Positions 43,796-52,338 of a stretch of DNA of 64,000 nucleotides are shown in pieces. The DNA is taken from assembly GCF_017876755.1 (NCBI RefSeq), contig NZ_JAGIOO010000001.1:3395786-3459785 (forward strand), written 5' to 3'. The notes under the pieces are model-generated. The model saw nothing but the letters and a program-made list of their open reading frames with translations. It did not search any database and was not told where the DNA came from. The stretch's first letter is position 1. Every line of letters begins with the position of its first letter. The stretch comes from Crossiella equi (lineage in GTDB: Bacteria > Actinomycetota > Actinomycetes > Mycobacteriales > Pseudonocardiaceae). The position numbers and the translations under genes are program-made.

Positions 43796-43803
43796 GGGGA
43801 CAC

Positions 43804-44295
43804 ATGCCCACACCCACCGAGCAGTACCGCGCGGCCCTGGAGTCGGGCGACATCCCGGCCGCCCTGTCCCTGCTGACCGACGACGTCGTCCTCCGCTCCC
43901 CCCTGACCACCCGGGTCCGCTTCGAGGGCAAGCACGAGGCCGAGATCCTGCTCCGGGTCGTCCTGCGCGAACTGTCGGACATCCGCTTCCAGTCCGACCA
44001 CGGCGACGACCACACCCGCTACCTCGTCCACACCGCCAGGGCCGGTGGCACCCCGTTCGAGGAGACCACGCGGGTGGACCTCACCCCGGACGGCCTGATC
44101 CGCGGCCTCACGCTGTCGATCCGCCCGCTGACCGGCCTGACCGCCGTGATGGCGGCGCTGGCCGGGCCGATGGCGGCGGCGCTGGGCAAGCCGAGGTGGA
44201 TGGCGGTGGCGTTGACGCTGGGCAGCAGGCCGCTGGCGGCGATGACGCGGCTGGGCGACAGGCACCTCGTGCCGCTGGCGGCGCCGAGGCGTTAG
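43804..44295 (+). CDS. SnoaL-like / NTF2-fold protein
   Basis: A 163-residue protein. The first 110 residues fit the SnoaL-like cone fold: YRAALESGDIPAALSLLTDDVVLRSP, VLRELSDIRFQSDHGDDHTRY and a final strand. A hydrophobic Ala-rich C-terminal extension follows (VMAALAGPMAAALG), unusual for the fold and possibly membrane-associated. GAGGGG lies upstream of the ATG. It is in an operon with tetR. Its stop TAG shares bases with the plsC stop TAA on the other strand (44292-44295). Confidence 0.75.
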   Translation: MPTPTEQYRAALESGDIPAALSLLTDDVVLRSPLTTRVRFEGKHEAEILLRVVLRELSDIRFQSDHGDDHTRYLVHTARAGGTPFEETTRVDLTPDGLIRGLTLSIRPLTGLTAVMAALAGPMAAALGKPRWMAVALTLGSRPLAAMTRLGDRHLVPLAAPRR

Positions 44296-44960
44296 GCGGC
44301 GGCCGGGGGCTTCTCGTAGCGGTCGACGTACTCCTGGCCCGACAGTTCCATGATCTGGTACATGATCTCGTCGGTCACCGACCGCAGGATCGGCAGCGAC
44401 TCGTTCATGCCGTCGTACCGGCGGAAGTCCAGCGGCTCGCCGAAGTGGATGGTGACCGGGCGGATGCGCGGGATCCGCTTGCCCACCGGTTGCAGGCGGT
44501 CGGTGCCGATGAGACCCACCGGGATGACCGGGGCGCCCGAGGTGAGGGCCAGACGGGCGACGCCCACGTGGCCCCGGTGGAGCTGGCCGTCGCGGGAGCG
44601 CGTGCCTTCCGGGTAGATGCCGAAGGCACCACCCGACTGGAGGACCTCCAGGGCCGTGTCCAGGGCCTGGCCCGCGGCGCGGCCCTTGCCCCGTTCAACC
44701 GGGATCTGGCCCAGGGCGGTGAAGACCCAGCGCATGACCGCGCCTTTGAGGCCCTTGCCGGTGAAGTACTCGGCCTTGGCCAGGAAGGCGACCTGGCGCG
44801 GGACGACCAGGGGCAGGACCAGGCTGTCGGCGAAGGACAGGTGGTTGGCCGCCAGGATGAAGGGGCCGTCCTTGGGGAGGTTTTCCAGGCCCAGCACGGT
44901 TGGCCGCCAGACAAACCGGACGATCCGACCCAGCAGCCGCTTGAGGACCCTGTACAGCAC
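44292..44960 (-). CDS. plsC: 1-acyl-sn-glycerol-3-phosphate acyltransferase
   Basis: A 222-residue membrane-associated acyltransferase that makes phosphatidic acid. It has the NHxxxxD catalytic motif (NHLSFADS near residue 39), a GQIPVERG block, EGTR in FGIYPEGTRSRDG and VIPVGLIGTDRL. The GTG at 44960 has GGGAGG six bases upstream. Monocistronic. Its stop overlaps that of the SnoaL-like gene in convergent fashion. Confidence 0.92.
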   Translation of the reverse strand: MLYRVLKRLLGRIVRFVWRPTVLGLENLPKDGPFILAANHLSFADSLVLPLVVPRQVAFLAKAEYFTGKGLKGAVMRWVFTALGQIPVERGKGRAAGQALDTALEVLQSGGAFGIYPEGTRSRDGQLHRGHVGVARLALTSGAPVIPVGLIGTDRLQPVGKRIPRIRPVTIHFGEPLDFRRYDGMNESLPILRSVTDEIMYQIMELSGQEYVDRYEKPPAAA

Positions 44961-45036
44961 CCGAAACCTCCCTGAGGACTCTCCTCTTGGAGCCTACGAC
45001 GTCAGATGACCGTCGCTCGACGGTGCTGTAACGAGT

Positions 45037-45063
45037 GCGGTCCGTCCCGGGTTCCCGGACCGC
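45037..45063 (-). terminator. Hairpin after the NADAR gene
   Basis: GCGGTCCG (45037-45044) and CGGACCGC (45056-45063) with an eleven-base loop, immediately after the leftward NADAR stop. There is no T run. Confidence 0.5.
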
Positions 45064-45603
45064 TCAGCGCAGCCGGTCGCGGGCCGCCATCAGGGCGAAG
45101 CCCAGCAGGTTCTCGCCCAGCCACTGGGACGGGTCCTGGGCGCGCTCGTCATCCGCGGCCAGGCCGATGCCCCAGACCGCGTCCAGCGGGCTCGCCTCGA
45201 CCGGCACGCGCTCGCCGGTGCCCAGCAGGTAGGCGCGCAGGTCCTCGTGCTGGCCGAACTTCAGCTCGTTGCCCCGCGTGACGATCTCGAAGCGCCGGGC
45301 CTCCCACACCTGCGCGGAGAACCCGCGCACCTCGCGGCCCAGCGACTTGGCCTCGCCCGGGTGGTCCGCCGCGAGGATCTTGCCCGCGGTCTCCTGGTCC
45401 TCGAACAGCAGCGCCTTGTGGAACATCATGTAGTGCTCCGCGCTGCGGAAGCTCAGGCCGTCGTCGTCGAGCTCCACCGGCCACCACTGGCTCAGGCAGC
45501 CGCGCCCCACCGCACCGTTCCGCTCGGGCTGGTGGTTCCAGAACAGCAGGAGCTTCGGCGGCGACGGCAGGGCGAGCAACTCGGCGACGGAACGTGGGGC
45601 CAT
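45064..45603 (-). CDS. NADAR-family protein (YbiA-like)
   Basis: A 179-residue protein of the NADAR/DUF1768 fold. It has LLLFWNHQPERNGAVGRGCLSQWWP, FRSAEHYMMFHKALLF, AKSLGREVRGF and a terminal WLGENLLGFALM. Known members cleave N-glycosidic bonds in riboflavin intermediates, and some reverse ADP-ribosylation of guanine in DNA. No DarT-like toxin or rib gene is next to it here. The ATG at 45603 and one six codons upstream (45621) are both possible; neither has a good ribosome site. Confidence 0.85.
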   Translation of the reverse strand: MAPRSVAELLALPSPPKLLLFWNHQPERNGAVGRGCLSQWWPVELDDDGLSFRSAEHYMMFHKALLFEDQETAGKILAADHPGEAKSLGREVRGFSAQVWEARRFEIVTRGNELKFGQHEDLRAYLLGTGERVPVEASPLDAVWGIGLAADDERAQDPSQWLGENLLGFALMAARDRLR

Positions 45604-45673
45604 GGGAGGGAACTCTGCCATCACGCGGATGACGGGCAGACAGCGAGCCGCGCCGCGCACCAGACTCCGCCCA

Positions 45674-46252
45674 GTGCGGATCGAGCGACACCTCAGCGAC
45701 TTCCTCGGGCCACCCGAGCACGAGTGGGCCACCGACGACGCCGGGGCGCCCCTGCCGTTCCGGATCGCCCAGTTCGGCCCGGACCGCCCGTTCGGCGGGG
45801 TGCGCACGCACACCACGGTCGGCCTGTCCGGCACGCCGCTGGACCTGCCCGGCTTCGGCCGGGCCCGGCAGGAGCTGCTCATGCACACCCGCGACCCCTG
45901 GCTGCAGGAGTTCGTGCCCGCGCTGCTGGACCAGGTCGGTGCCGAGCTGCTCGGCACCGGGGAGGGGCTCACGCGCGGTCAGGTGGTCGGGCCGCGGGGC
46001 CAGATCTTCCCGGTCGGCGAGCTGACGGCCTTCTACGCGGCGTTACCGGTGTACCTGCCGGATGAGTTCGGCACGGTGACATTGGGCGACCACCAGGTGC
46101 GCGTGACCTGGCTGATCCCCATCACCTCCTCGGAGGCGGTGCTCGCGCAGCGTGGCGGCTGGCAGCAGCTGGAGAAGGCATTCGAGAACGAGGACCCGGA
46201 CCTCACGGATTTCCACCGGAGGGGTGTCGCGGCGGCCCGCCAGTTCGAATGA
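45674..46252 (+). CDS. SUFU-domain protein
   Basis: A 192-residue protein of the suppressor-of-fused domain family: VRIERHLSDFLGPPEHEW, VRTHTTVGLSGTPLDLPG, LTAFYAALPVYLPDEFG and WLIPITSSEAVLAQRGGW. In bacteria SUFU proteins are common as putative immunity proteins beside secreted toxins. No toxin is adjacent; it is divergent from the NADAR gene. The GTG at 45674 fits the domain start; in-frame ATGs at 45602 and 45629 would overlap the NADAR start region. Confidence 0.78.
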   Translation: MRIERHLSDFLGPPEHEWATDDAGAPLPFRIAQFGPDRPFGGVRTHTTVGLSGTPLDLPGFGRARQELLMHTRDPWLQEFVPALLDQVGAELLGTGEGLTRGQVVGPRGQIFPVGELTAFYAALPVYLPDEFGTVTLGDHQVRVTWLIPITSSEAVLAQRGGWQQLEKAFENEDPDLTDFHRRGVAAARQFE

Positions 46253-46750
46253 GCGCCCAATGCCGGGAAATTCCGGAAAGCGGAAATGCCGCGCTGATGT
46301 CCCGGATACGGGGAGGACACCAGCACGGCACCTGCCTTGATCACCCACCAGCGGTGACGTCCACTCCTTCGAGCTAGCGCTTCTCGGGGGTAATTGTTCT
46401 GAACTTCTCGGTGTGCGGGTCGCGGGCCGCACGGCCGATATCTAACCGGGAATGGCCACCCGTTGTCGCCTCACGAACGAGTGAGTACCGTGACACACTC
46501 CGTAACCGGCAACCACCCACCGTCAACGTGACGTGCAGTGATAACGATCTTGCGGCCATCCAGGGACAACCCCCTTCTCGGGTGATAGCCCTGAGTGACG
46601 ACTTGCTCCGCTGAACGGGTGGTAACTCCGCTACCCGATGGGGAGAACACAGCGTGAACACGTGAAGAAATCTCACCCGGACGGCCCAGCGCGACCGTCA
46701 CCGCGGAAATCGGATCGCGCCGGAACCGGACCTGCGGTAGCAACTCGGGC
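46253..46750. other. 498-bp gene-free stretch
   Basis: No convincing coding region: the open frames lack start signals and typical codon use. The stretch is less GC-rich than its surroundings. It holds a promoter-like element at 46463-46491 and scattered short dyads. It may be a long leader for the Eis-like gene, a small RNA or relic DNA. Confidence 0.5.
46463..46491 (+). promoter_or_regulatory. Promoter-like element with dyad in spacer
   Basis: TTGTCG (46463-46468) and TACCGT (46486-46491) are 17 bases apart, and the spacer holds the inverted repeat CTCAC-GAACGA-GTGAG (46470-46485). The next gene begins 260 bases downstream. A match by eye only. Confidence 0.35.
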
Positions 46751-47965
46751 ATGTCCTCACCGCTGACCGTCCGCCCGCTCGCGAACCCCGAAGAGCTCGC
46801 CGCCCACATCGAGATCTGCCGCACCGCCTTCTACGGCGAGCACGACCAGGAGACGCTCGACGCGCAGCTCGCGCAGTGGGAGCCGGCGAAGTTCCGGGGC
46901 GTCTTCGACGGCGAGGAGCAGATCGGCGGTGGCGGCGTGTACCACCGCCGCATCACGCTGCCCGGCACCGGGCCGCAGACCTTCGCGGGAGTCACGATGG
47001 TCGCGGTGCGGCCGGGCCACCGCCGCCGCGGCGCGCTCAGCGGCACGATGCGGGCTCTGCTGCACGACGAGCACCGCGCGGGCGGCAGCCCGCTGGCCGC
47101 GCTGTGGGCCTCGGAGGGCGTCATCTACGGCCGCTACGGCTTCGGCATCGCCGCGCGCCGCCGGTTCCTCACCGTGCCCAAGGGCACCCCGTTCCACCCC
47201 GCCGTGGACACCGGCACGGCCCGCGTGCGCGAGCTGCCCCGCGCGGCGGCCGAACCACTGCTGCGCGAGCTGTACACGAAGGTCTCCGAACAGCGCGTGG
47301 GCTGGCTGGACCGCACCGACCACGACTGGCGCTACCGCCTGCTCGACAACGCCAAGCACCGGGACGGCGCGGGCGAGCACCGCTTCGCCGTGCACCCCGA
47401 GGGCTACGCGCTCTACCGCGTGCACAGCTCCGGCTGGGACGCGCGCGAGGTGCGGGTGCACGAGCTCGTGGCGGCCACCCCGGTGGCCCAGGCGGCGCTG
47501 TGGCGGCACCTGCTGGACTCGGACCTGACCAGCGAGGTCAAGTACGCCTACGGCGAGGCCGACGAGCCGCTGACGCACCTGCTGGCCGACCCGCGCGCGG
47601 TCACCGCGACCTCGGCGGACACGCTGTGGCTGCGCCTGCTCGACGTGGCGGAGGCGTTGCCGCTGCGGCACTACGACGCGCCCGTGGACCTCGTGCTCGC
47701 GGTCACCGACGCGTTCTGCCCGTGGAACGAGGGCCGCTGGCGGCTGCGCGCGGGCACCGACGGCGTGGCCCGGGTGGAGGCCACCGACGCCGACGCCGAG
47801 CTGGCCCTGGACGTGACCGAGCTGGCCTCGGTGTTCCTCGGCGGCATCAGCCCGGCGGTGCTGGCGGGCACCGGCCGGATCCGGGAGCTGGTGCCCGGTG
47901 CGGCGGACCGGCTGGCCCGGGCGGTGCGCACCAGCCGCGCGCCGCACTGTGTGGAGATCTTCTGA
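46751..47965 (+). CDS. eis: Eis-family GNAT N-acetyltransferase
   Basis: A 404-residue protein of the Eis type: an N-terminal GNAT domain with VTMVAVRPGHRRRGALSGTM (acetyl-CoA loop), a second GNAT-like domain with SSGWDAREVRVHEL, and a C-terminal SCP2-like domain. It ends in CVEIF, whose free C-terminal carboxylate acts in catalysis in M. tuberculosis Eis. Known members acetylate aminoglycosides and some proteins at several amines. The ATG gives MSSPLTVRPLANPEELAAH. It is preceded by an unusually long gene-free stretch. Confidence 0.88.
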   Translation: MSSPLTVRPLANPEELAAHIEICRTAFYGEHDQETLDAQLAQWEPAKFRGVFDGEEQIGGGGVYHRRITLPGTGPQTFAGVTMVAVRPGHRRRGALSGTMRALLHDEHRAGGSPLAALWASEGVIYGRYGFGIAARRRFLTVPKGTPFHPAVDTGTARVRELPRAAAEPLLRELYTKVSEQRVGWLDRTDHDWRYRLLDNAKHRDGAGEHRFAVHPEGYALYRVHSSGWDAREVRVHELVAATPVAQAALWRHLLDSDLTSEVKYAYGEADEPLTHLLADPRAVTATSADTLWLRLLDVAEALPLRHYDAPVDLVLAVTDAFCPWNEGRWRLRAGTDGVARVEATDADAELALDVTELASVFLGGISPAVLAGTGRIRELVPGAADRLARAVRTSRAPHCVEIF

Positions 47966-48069
47966 GACGACGTTCACCCGGGGGTGGGGAACCCGCCCCC
48001 GGGGCCACCCGTTGGACTGAATGAGTCGGAGGAGCCACCTCCGGCGCACCTGTGCTCGGGAGGCATCCC

Positions 48070-48813
48070 TTGGGAACGGCAATCGTGCTGCTGATCCTGG
48101 CCGTGGTCATCATCGGCGCGGTCGTCTACTCCGGTCGGCAGCGCGCCGCCCGCGCGGCGCAGCAGCTCAGCGACGAGAAGGCCGAGGCCCGGCGCTGGAT
48201 CGAGCGCCTGGGCGGCCAGGTGCTGAACCTGGTCGGCACCAACGACGCGGCACGGCAGGCGCTCTCCGACGCCTCCGGCAGCTACACCGCGGCGGGCTCG
48301 CAGATCGAGCAGGCCACCTCGGCCGCGCAGGCGCGCCTGGCCAAGGAGACCGCGATGGAGGGCCTGTACTACGTGCGCGCCGCGCGCGTGGCCATGGACC
48401 TCGACCCGGGCCCGGCCCTGCCCGACCTCAACGGCCAGCGCAGCGCGGGCACCGTCTCCGAGGACCGCGAGGTCACCGTGGAGGGCCACGGCTACGCGGT
48501 GGCGCGTCAGCCCAGCGCGCACACCCCGCACTACTTCCCCGGCGGCGTGGTGGCCGGGCGACCGGTGCCGCAGGGCTGGTACAGCGAGCCGATCTGGAAG
48601 CCCGCCCGCGCCACCGGCTCCTGGGGCTCGGGCGCCGGGATGCTGTTCGGCGCGATGTTCGCGGGCATGGCCGGTGTGGCCATCGCCAGCATGGCCGGTG
48701 ACCTCATCGGTGACATCGGCGAGGGCCTCGGCGACATGGGCGACAGCCTGGCCAGCGGCTTCGACGGCATCGGCGACAGCTTCGACATGGGCGGCTTCGG
48801 CGACGACTGGTGA
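48070..48813 (+). CDS. Membrane-anchored protein with acidic Gly/Asp-rich tail
   Basis: A 247-residue protein. An N-terminal helix (GTAIVLLILAVVIIGAVVY) is followed by a coiled-coil-like region (about 20-85; RAARAAQQLSDEKAEARRWIERL), a middle part with YYVRAARVAMDLDPGP and HTPHYFPGGVVAG, a second hydrophobic stretch near 190-213, and a repetitive Gly/Asp tail (GDIGEGLGDMGDSLASGFDG). The TTG at 48070 has GGGAGG six bases upstream; a GTG at 48052 lacks one. Related proteins occur widely in actinomycetes without known function. Convergent with nei2 after 17 bases. Confidence 0.72.
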   Translation: MGTAIVLLILAVVIIGAVVYSGRQRAARAAQQLSDEKAEARRWIERLGGQVLNLVGTNDAARQALSDASGSYTAAGSQIEQATSAAQARLAKETAMEGLYYVRAARVAMDLDPGPALPDLNGQRSAGTVSEDREVTVEGHGYAVARQPSAHTPHYFPGGVVAGRPVPQGWYSEPIWKPARATGSWGSGAGMLFGAMFAGMAGVAIASMAGDLIGDIGEGLGDMGDSLASGFDGIGDSFDMGGFGDDW

Positions 48814-48830
48814 GCCAGGCGCCTGGTGGC

Positions 48831-49637
48831 TCAGGTGGGCTGGCAGCCGGGGCACCAGTAGAGGTTCCGGCCCACCAGCTCGGACTGGGCCACCGGCGTC
48901 CCGCACACCAGGCAGGGCAGTCCGGCGCGGCGGTAGACGTAGACCTCACCGCCGTGCCGGTCCACGCGGGGCGCGCGCCCGGTGGCCTCGGGCAGGTGCT
49001 CGGGCCGCACGGTGTCGATGCGCCCCACCCGCACGCCGTCGGTCATCAGCTCGACCAGGTCCGCCCAGATGGTCTCCCACTCCGCGCGCGTCAGGTCCTT
49101 GCCCGCGCGCAGCGGCGGGATGTGGTGCCGGAACAGCACCTCGGCGCGGTAGACGTTGCCCACCCCGGCCAGCACGGCCTGGTCCATGAGCAGAGCCGCG
49201 ACCGAGGTCCGGGACCGGCTGATCCGCGCCCAGGCCCGGTCCGGGTCGGCGTCGGCGCGCAGCGGGTCCGGACCGAGGCGGTCGTGCAGCTTCTTCAGCT
49301 CCGGCTCGTCCAGCAGGCGGCAGGCGGTCGGGCCGCGCAGGTCGGTCCAGTGCGCCGGGCCCACCAGCCGCATCCGCACCTGGCCAACCGGGGGCTCGAC
49401 CGGTAGCTCGCGTTCGCTGAACGTGCCGTACAGACCCAGGTGCACGTGCACGGTGACATCGCCGTAGTGGTGGAACAGGTGCTTGCCGTGGGCGTCCGCG
49501 GACTCGAACACCCGCCCGTCGACGACCGCGGCCTCGGCGGCGAAGCGGCCCTGCGGGCTGGTCACCTCGACGCGGTGACCGGCGAACTGCTCGTGGTGCA
49601 GCAGGGCGTAGCGGTGCAGGGTGTGGCCTTCCGGCAA
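48831..49637 (-). CDS. nei2: Fpg/Nei-family DNA glycosylase (Nei2 type)
   Basis: A 268-residue base-excision repair enzyme. The N-terminal PEGHTLHR gives the catalytic Pro/Glu; HLGLYGTF, a helix-two-turn-helix (AVLAGVGNVYRAEVLFRHHI) and a terminal zinc finger with CLVCG and CPGC follow. The TTG start at 49637 has AAGGAG five bases upstream and is fixed by the N-terminal catalytic residues. It corresponds to Rv2464c in the conserved gene order. Confidence 0.94.
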   Translation of the reverse strand: MPEGHTLHRYALLHHEQFAGHRVEVTSPQGRFAAEAAVVDGRVFESADAHGKHLFHHYGDVTVHVHLGLYGTFSERELPVEPPVGQVRMRLVGPAHWTDLRGPTACRLLDEPELKKLHDRLGPDPLRADADPDRAWARISRSRTSVAALLMDQAVLAGVGNVYRAEVLFRHHIPPLRAGKDLTRAEWETIWADLVELMTDGVRVGRIDTVRPEHLPEATGRAPRVDRHGGEVYVYRRAGLPCLVCGTPVAQSELVGRNLYWCPGCQPT

Positions 49638-49655
49638 CGGGGCTCCTTCAGCGGG

Positions 49656-49997
49656 CTACTTCGGCCACCACGCGACCACGGACTGGATCGCGTAGGCCAG
49701 CAGGCAGTAGCCACACACTACGAACCCGCGCAGCACGGCCGTGCCCCGGTCCGCGCCCTCGCGGCGCCGGTGGCCGAGCACGAGTCCGGCGATGAGCGCG
49801 ACCAACACCACCACGACCGCGGCCAGCGTCATCTGCAGGCCGACGCCCAGGACGCAGTCGGGCTGCCCGCACGGCGGGGATTCGGGACCGGCGAGCCACG
49901 GCACCAGCGCGGCCTCGCCGAAGTACAGGACCAGCACCCCGGCCAGCGTGCCCAGCACGGCGACCAACGGGGTGAACAGCCAGGTTGATCGGCTCAC
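49656..49997 (-). CDS. Small membrane protein of unknown function
   Basis: A 113-residue protein with three predicted helices (about 7-30, 50-74 and 87-109) and a loop holding two cysteines (SPPCGQPDCV). The GTG at 49997 begins MSRSTWLFTPLVAVLG. It lies between nei2 (18 bases downstream) and rpiB (33 bases upstream) on the same strand, so it is probably co-transcribed. No family recognised. Confidence 0.7.
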   Translation of the reverse strand: MSRSTWLFTPLVAVLGTLAGVLVLYFGEAALVPWLAGPESPPCGQPDCVLGVGLQMTLAAVVVVLVALIAGLVLGHRRREGADRGTAVLRGFVVCGYCLLAYAIQSVVAWWPK

Positions 49998-50030
49998 CCC
50001 GCTGGCCTACCCACTCAGGCCTCAGGAAAT

Positions 50031-50507
50031 TCAGGCCCCGGGCAGTGCCGGGGGCGTGCCGGTGCGCTCGTACTCGCTGAGCAGGCCGATGCGGCGGGCG
50101 TGCCGGGGCTCGTCCACGGCGAAGCCGGTGGCCAGGAAGGCCTCGACGATCGCGGTGGCCTCCTCGGTGCTGTGCATGCGGGCACCGACCCCGGCGACCA
50201 GCGCGTTGTTGTGCTGGCGGGCCAGCCGCGCGGTCTGCGTGCTCCAGGTCAGGGCCGCCCGGCAGCCGGGCACCTTGTTGGCGGCGATCTGCTCGCCGTT
50301 GCCGGAGCCGCCGATGACGATGCCGAGGCTGCCCTCGTCGGCGACGACGCGGCGGGCCGCCTCCACACAGAACGGCGGGTAGTCGTCGTCGGCGTCGTAG
50401 GTGTGCGGGCCGACGTCGGTGACGTCGTGGCCCTGCTCGGCGAGGTGGGCGGCGAGGTGGTTCTTCAGCTCGAAGCCCGCGTGGTCGGAACCCAGGTAAA
50501 CGCGCAC
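50031..50507 (-). CDS. rpiB: Ribose-5-phosphate isomerase B
   Basis: A 158-residue sugar-phosphate isomerase of the RpiB fold that interconverts ribose-5-phosphate and ribulose-5-phosphate. It has MRVYLGSDHAGFELKNHL, GPHTYDADDDYPPFCVEAA, GIVIGGSGNGEQIAANKV and HNNALVAGVGAR. In mycobacterial RpiB a Glu replaces the catalytic Cys, and the corresponding GGSGNGE Glu is present here. The position matches Rv2465c. No clear ribosome site. Confidence 0.94.
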   Translation of the reverse strand: MRVYLGSDHAGFELKNHLAAHLAEQGHDVTDVGPHTYDADDDYPPFCVEAARRVVADEGSLGIVIGGSGNGEQIAANKVPGCRAALTWSTQTARLARQHNNALVAGVGARMHSTEEATAIVEAFLATGFAVDEPRHARRIGLLSEYERTGTPPALPGA

Positions 50508-50573
50508 GAAAGGGCAGTCTGCCAGCAGCGATATTCAGGTGAGCGGCCCGGTCGGCTTTGCGAGGCTGCTCAC

Positions 50574-51332
50574 ATGACGGTCTTCGAGCAGAGCGGTCAC
50601 CGGGTGCGACTGGAGTGGGGCGGGGAGGGCGTGGCGGCGCTGTCCCGCGAGTGCGCGGTGCTGGTCGTGGTGGACGTGCTGGTGTTCACCACCACCGTGG
50701 ACGTGGCGCTGGGCCGGGGTGCCCGGGTGCTGCCCTACGCCACCGACGACGAGGCCGCGCGCGAGGCGGCCCGGCGGCGCGGCGCGCACCTCACCGAGGT
50801 CGGCCTGGCCACCAGCACCGCGGGCTCGACCGCCACGGGCGGGAGGTGGTCGCTGCGGCCCTCCTCCCTGACCGAGGTGCCGCCGGGCACGCTGCTCGGC
50901 ATCCACTCCCCCAACGGCGGCACGCTGTGCGCGCGGGCGGCCCGGGCGGGCGCGCACGTGCTGGCGGGCTGCCTGCGCAACGCCAGCGCGGTCGCGGCCA
51001 AGGCGGAGGAGCTGGCCGCCGGGCGGCCGATCGGGGTCATCGCGGGCGGCGAGCGCTGGCGCGTGGACGGGCGGCCGCTGCGCCCGTCGGTGGAGGACTA
51101 CCTGGGCGCGGCGGCGATCGTGCACGCGCTGGCCCCGGCGGGCCGCTCCGCCGAGGCCGAGCTCGCGGCCAGCGCGTTCGCCTCGGTGCGCGACCGGGTG
51201 CCCGCGCTGCTGGCAGACTCCGTCTCCGGGCGCGAGCTGATCGAGGCCGGGGTGCCGGGCGACGTCGAGCTCGCGGGGGCGGTGGACAGCAGCACGCTCG
51301 CCCCGGTACTGGTGGACGGGATCTTCGGCTGA
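50574..51332 (+). CDS. ComB-like 2-phosphosulfolactate phosphatase family protein
   Basis: A 252-residue protein: VLVVVDVLVFTTTVDVALGRGARVLPYATDDEAA, TLLGIHSPNGGTLCARAAR and VIAGGERWRVDGRPLRPSVEDYLGAAAI. ComB removes phosphate from 2-phosphosulfolactate in coenzyme M synthesis, which actinobacteria do not make, so the role here is unknown. It is divergent from rpiB and followed after 11 bases by an MBL-fold gene with a strong ribosome site inside its stop region, so the two form an operon. Confidence 0.83.
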   Translation: MTVFEQSGHRVRLEWGGEGVAALSRECAVLVVVDVLVFTTTVDVALGRGARVLPYATDDEAAREAARRRGAHLTEVGLATSTAGSTATGGRWSLRPSSLTEVPPGTLLGIHSPNGGTLCARAARAGAHVLAGCLRNASAVAAKAEELAAGRPIGVIAGGERWRVDGRPLRPSVEDYLGAAAIVHALAPAGRSAEAELAASAFASVRDRVPALLADSVSGRELIEAGVPGDVELAGAVDSSTLAPVLVDGIFG

Positions 51333-51343
51333 GGAGGCAACGC

Positions 51344-52159
51344 GTGGACGGTCGCTGGGTCGAGGTCGCGGACCGCGTGTTCGTGCGCAGGCACACCGAG
51401 CTGGACCTCAACACCGGGCTGGTGCTCGGCGACGAGCGGTGCCTGGTGATCGACACCCGGGGCGACGAGGTCCAGGGCGCCGAGCTGGCCGCCGCGGTGC
51501 GCGGGCTGACCCCGCTGCCCTGGTCGGTCGTGCTCACCCACGCGCACTTCGACCACAGCTTCGGCACCGCCGCCTTCGGCGACTGCCCCGTCTACGCGCA
51601 CGAGCGCTGCGCCTCCGCGCTGGCCGCCGGCGCCGAGGCCGACCGGGAGGCGTGGAGCGGTTACTACCGCGAGCAGGGCAGGCCCGCGATCGCCGAGGCG
51701 ATCCAGGCCGCGCGGGTCGTCCCGCCGTCACACCCGGTGACCGAGAAGGTGGAGCTGGACCTCGGCGGCCGGGTGGTCGAGCTGCTGCCGGTGGGCTTCG
51801 GGCACACCGACCACGACCTGCTGGTGCGGGTGCCGGACGTGGACGTGGTCTTCGCCGGGGACCTGGTCGAGCAGGGCGCGCCGCCCGCGTTCAAGGGGTC
51901 CTGGCCGCTGCGGTGGCCGGAGGCGGTGGAGGGGCTGCTCGGGCTGCGGCCCGCCGTGGTGGTGCCGGGGCACGGCGAGCCGGTGGACCGCGCGTTCGTG
52001 CGCGAGCAGCTGACCGAGCTGGGCCGGGTCGCCGAGCTGTGCGCGGCGGTGGCGGCGGGCGAGCTGGAGGAGGCGGTCGCACTGCGCAAGGCCCCTTACC
52101 CGGAGGACTTCATGTCAGATGCACTCGAAAGTGTGAGAAATCACGCCGGGCCTGCCTAG
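51344..52159 (+). CDS. MBL-fold metallo-hydrolase
   Basis: A 271-residue metallo-beta-lactamase-fold enzyme. It has the metal motif THAHFDH, then AFGDCPVYAHERC, FGHTDHDLLV, VFAGDLVEQGAPP and VVPGHGEPV, which supplies all expected ligands. AGGAGG lies six bases before the GTG. It may act on an ester, lactone or thioester; the substrate is unknown. Second gene of an operon with the ComB-like gene. Confidence 0.87.
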   Translation: MDGRWVEVADRVFVRRHTELDLNTGLVLGDERCLVIDTRGDEVQGAELAAAVRGLTPLPWSVVLTHAHFDHSFGTAAFGDCPVYAHERCASALAAGAEADREAWSGYYREQGRPAIAEAIQAARVVPPSHPVTEKVELDLGGRVVELLPVGFGHTDHDLLVRVPDVDVVFAGDLVEQGAPPAFKGSWPLRWPEAVEGLLGLRPAVVVPGHGEPVDRAFVREQLTELGRVAELCAAVAAGELEEAVALRKAPYPEDFMSDALESVRNHAGPA

Positions 52160-52338
52160 CGGCACGCATTACTTGTGACGCAGCGCCATCGATCGCTTGC
52201 GTCAGAGCCGGAAGAACCCACTCAATCAGGCATCTCCTCGCTTGGCTTGGTGAGCTGAACTATGCTCCGTGTGACAAGTGTCAAGTCAACGTCGTAGGTA
52301 GCCGTCACGAGCCGCCTGCACGTGGCGAGGAGGTGCTC

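Noticed and set aside
46500-46750. c-di-AMP (ydaO) or other known riboswitch before the Eis-family gene
   Set aside because: Some GGGGAGAAC-like pieces are present but the conserved order and pairing of the known motifs could not be found.
52272-52283. TGACA-AG-TGTCA dyad as an operator of the helix-turn-helix gene
   Set aside because: Only five bases per arm, easily expected by chance; no second copy nearby.
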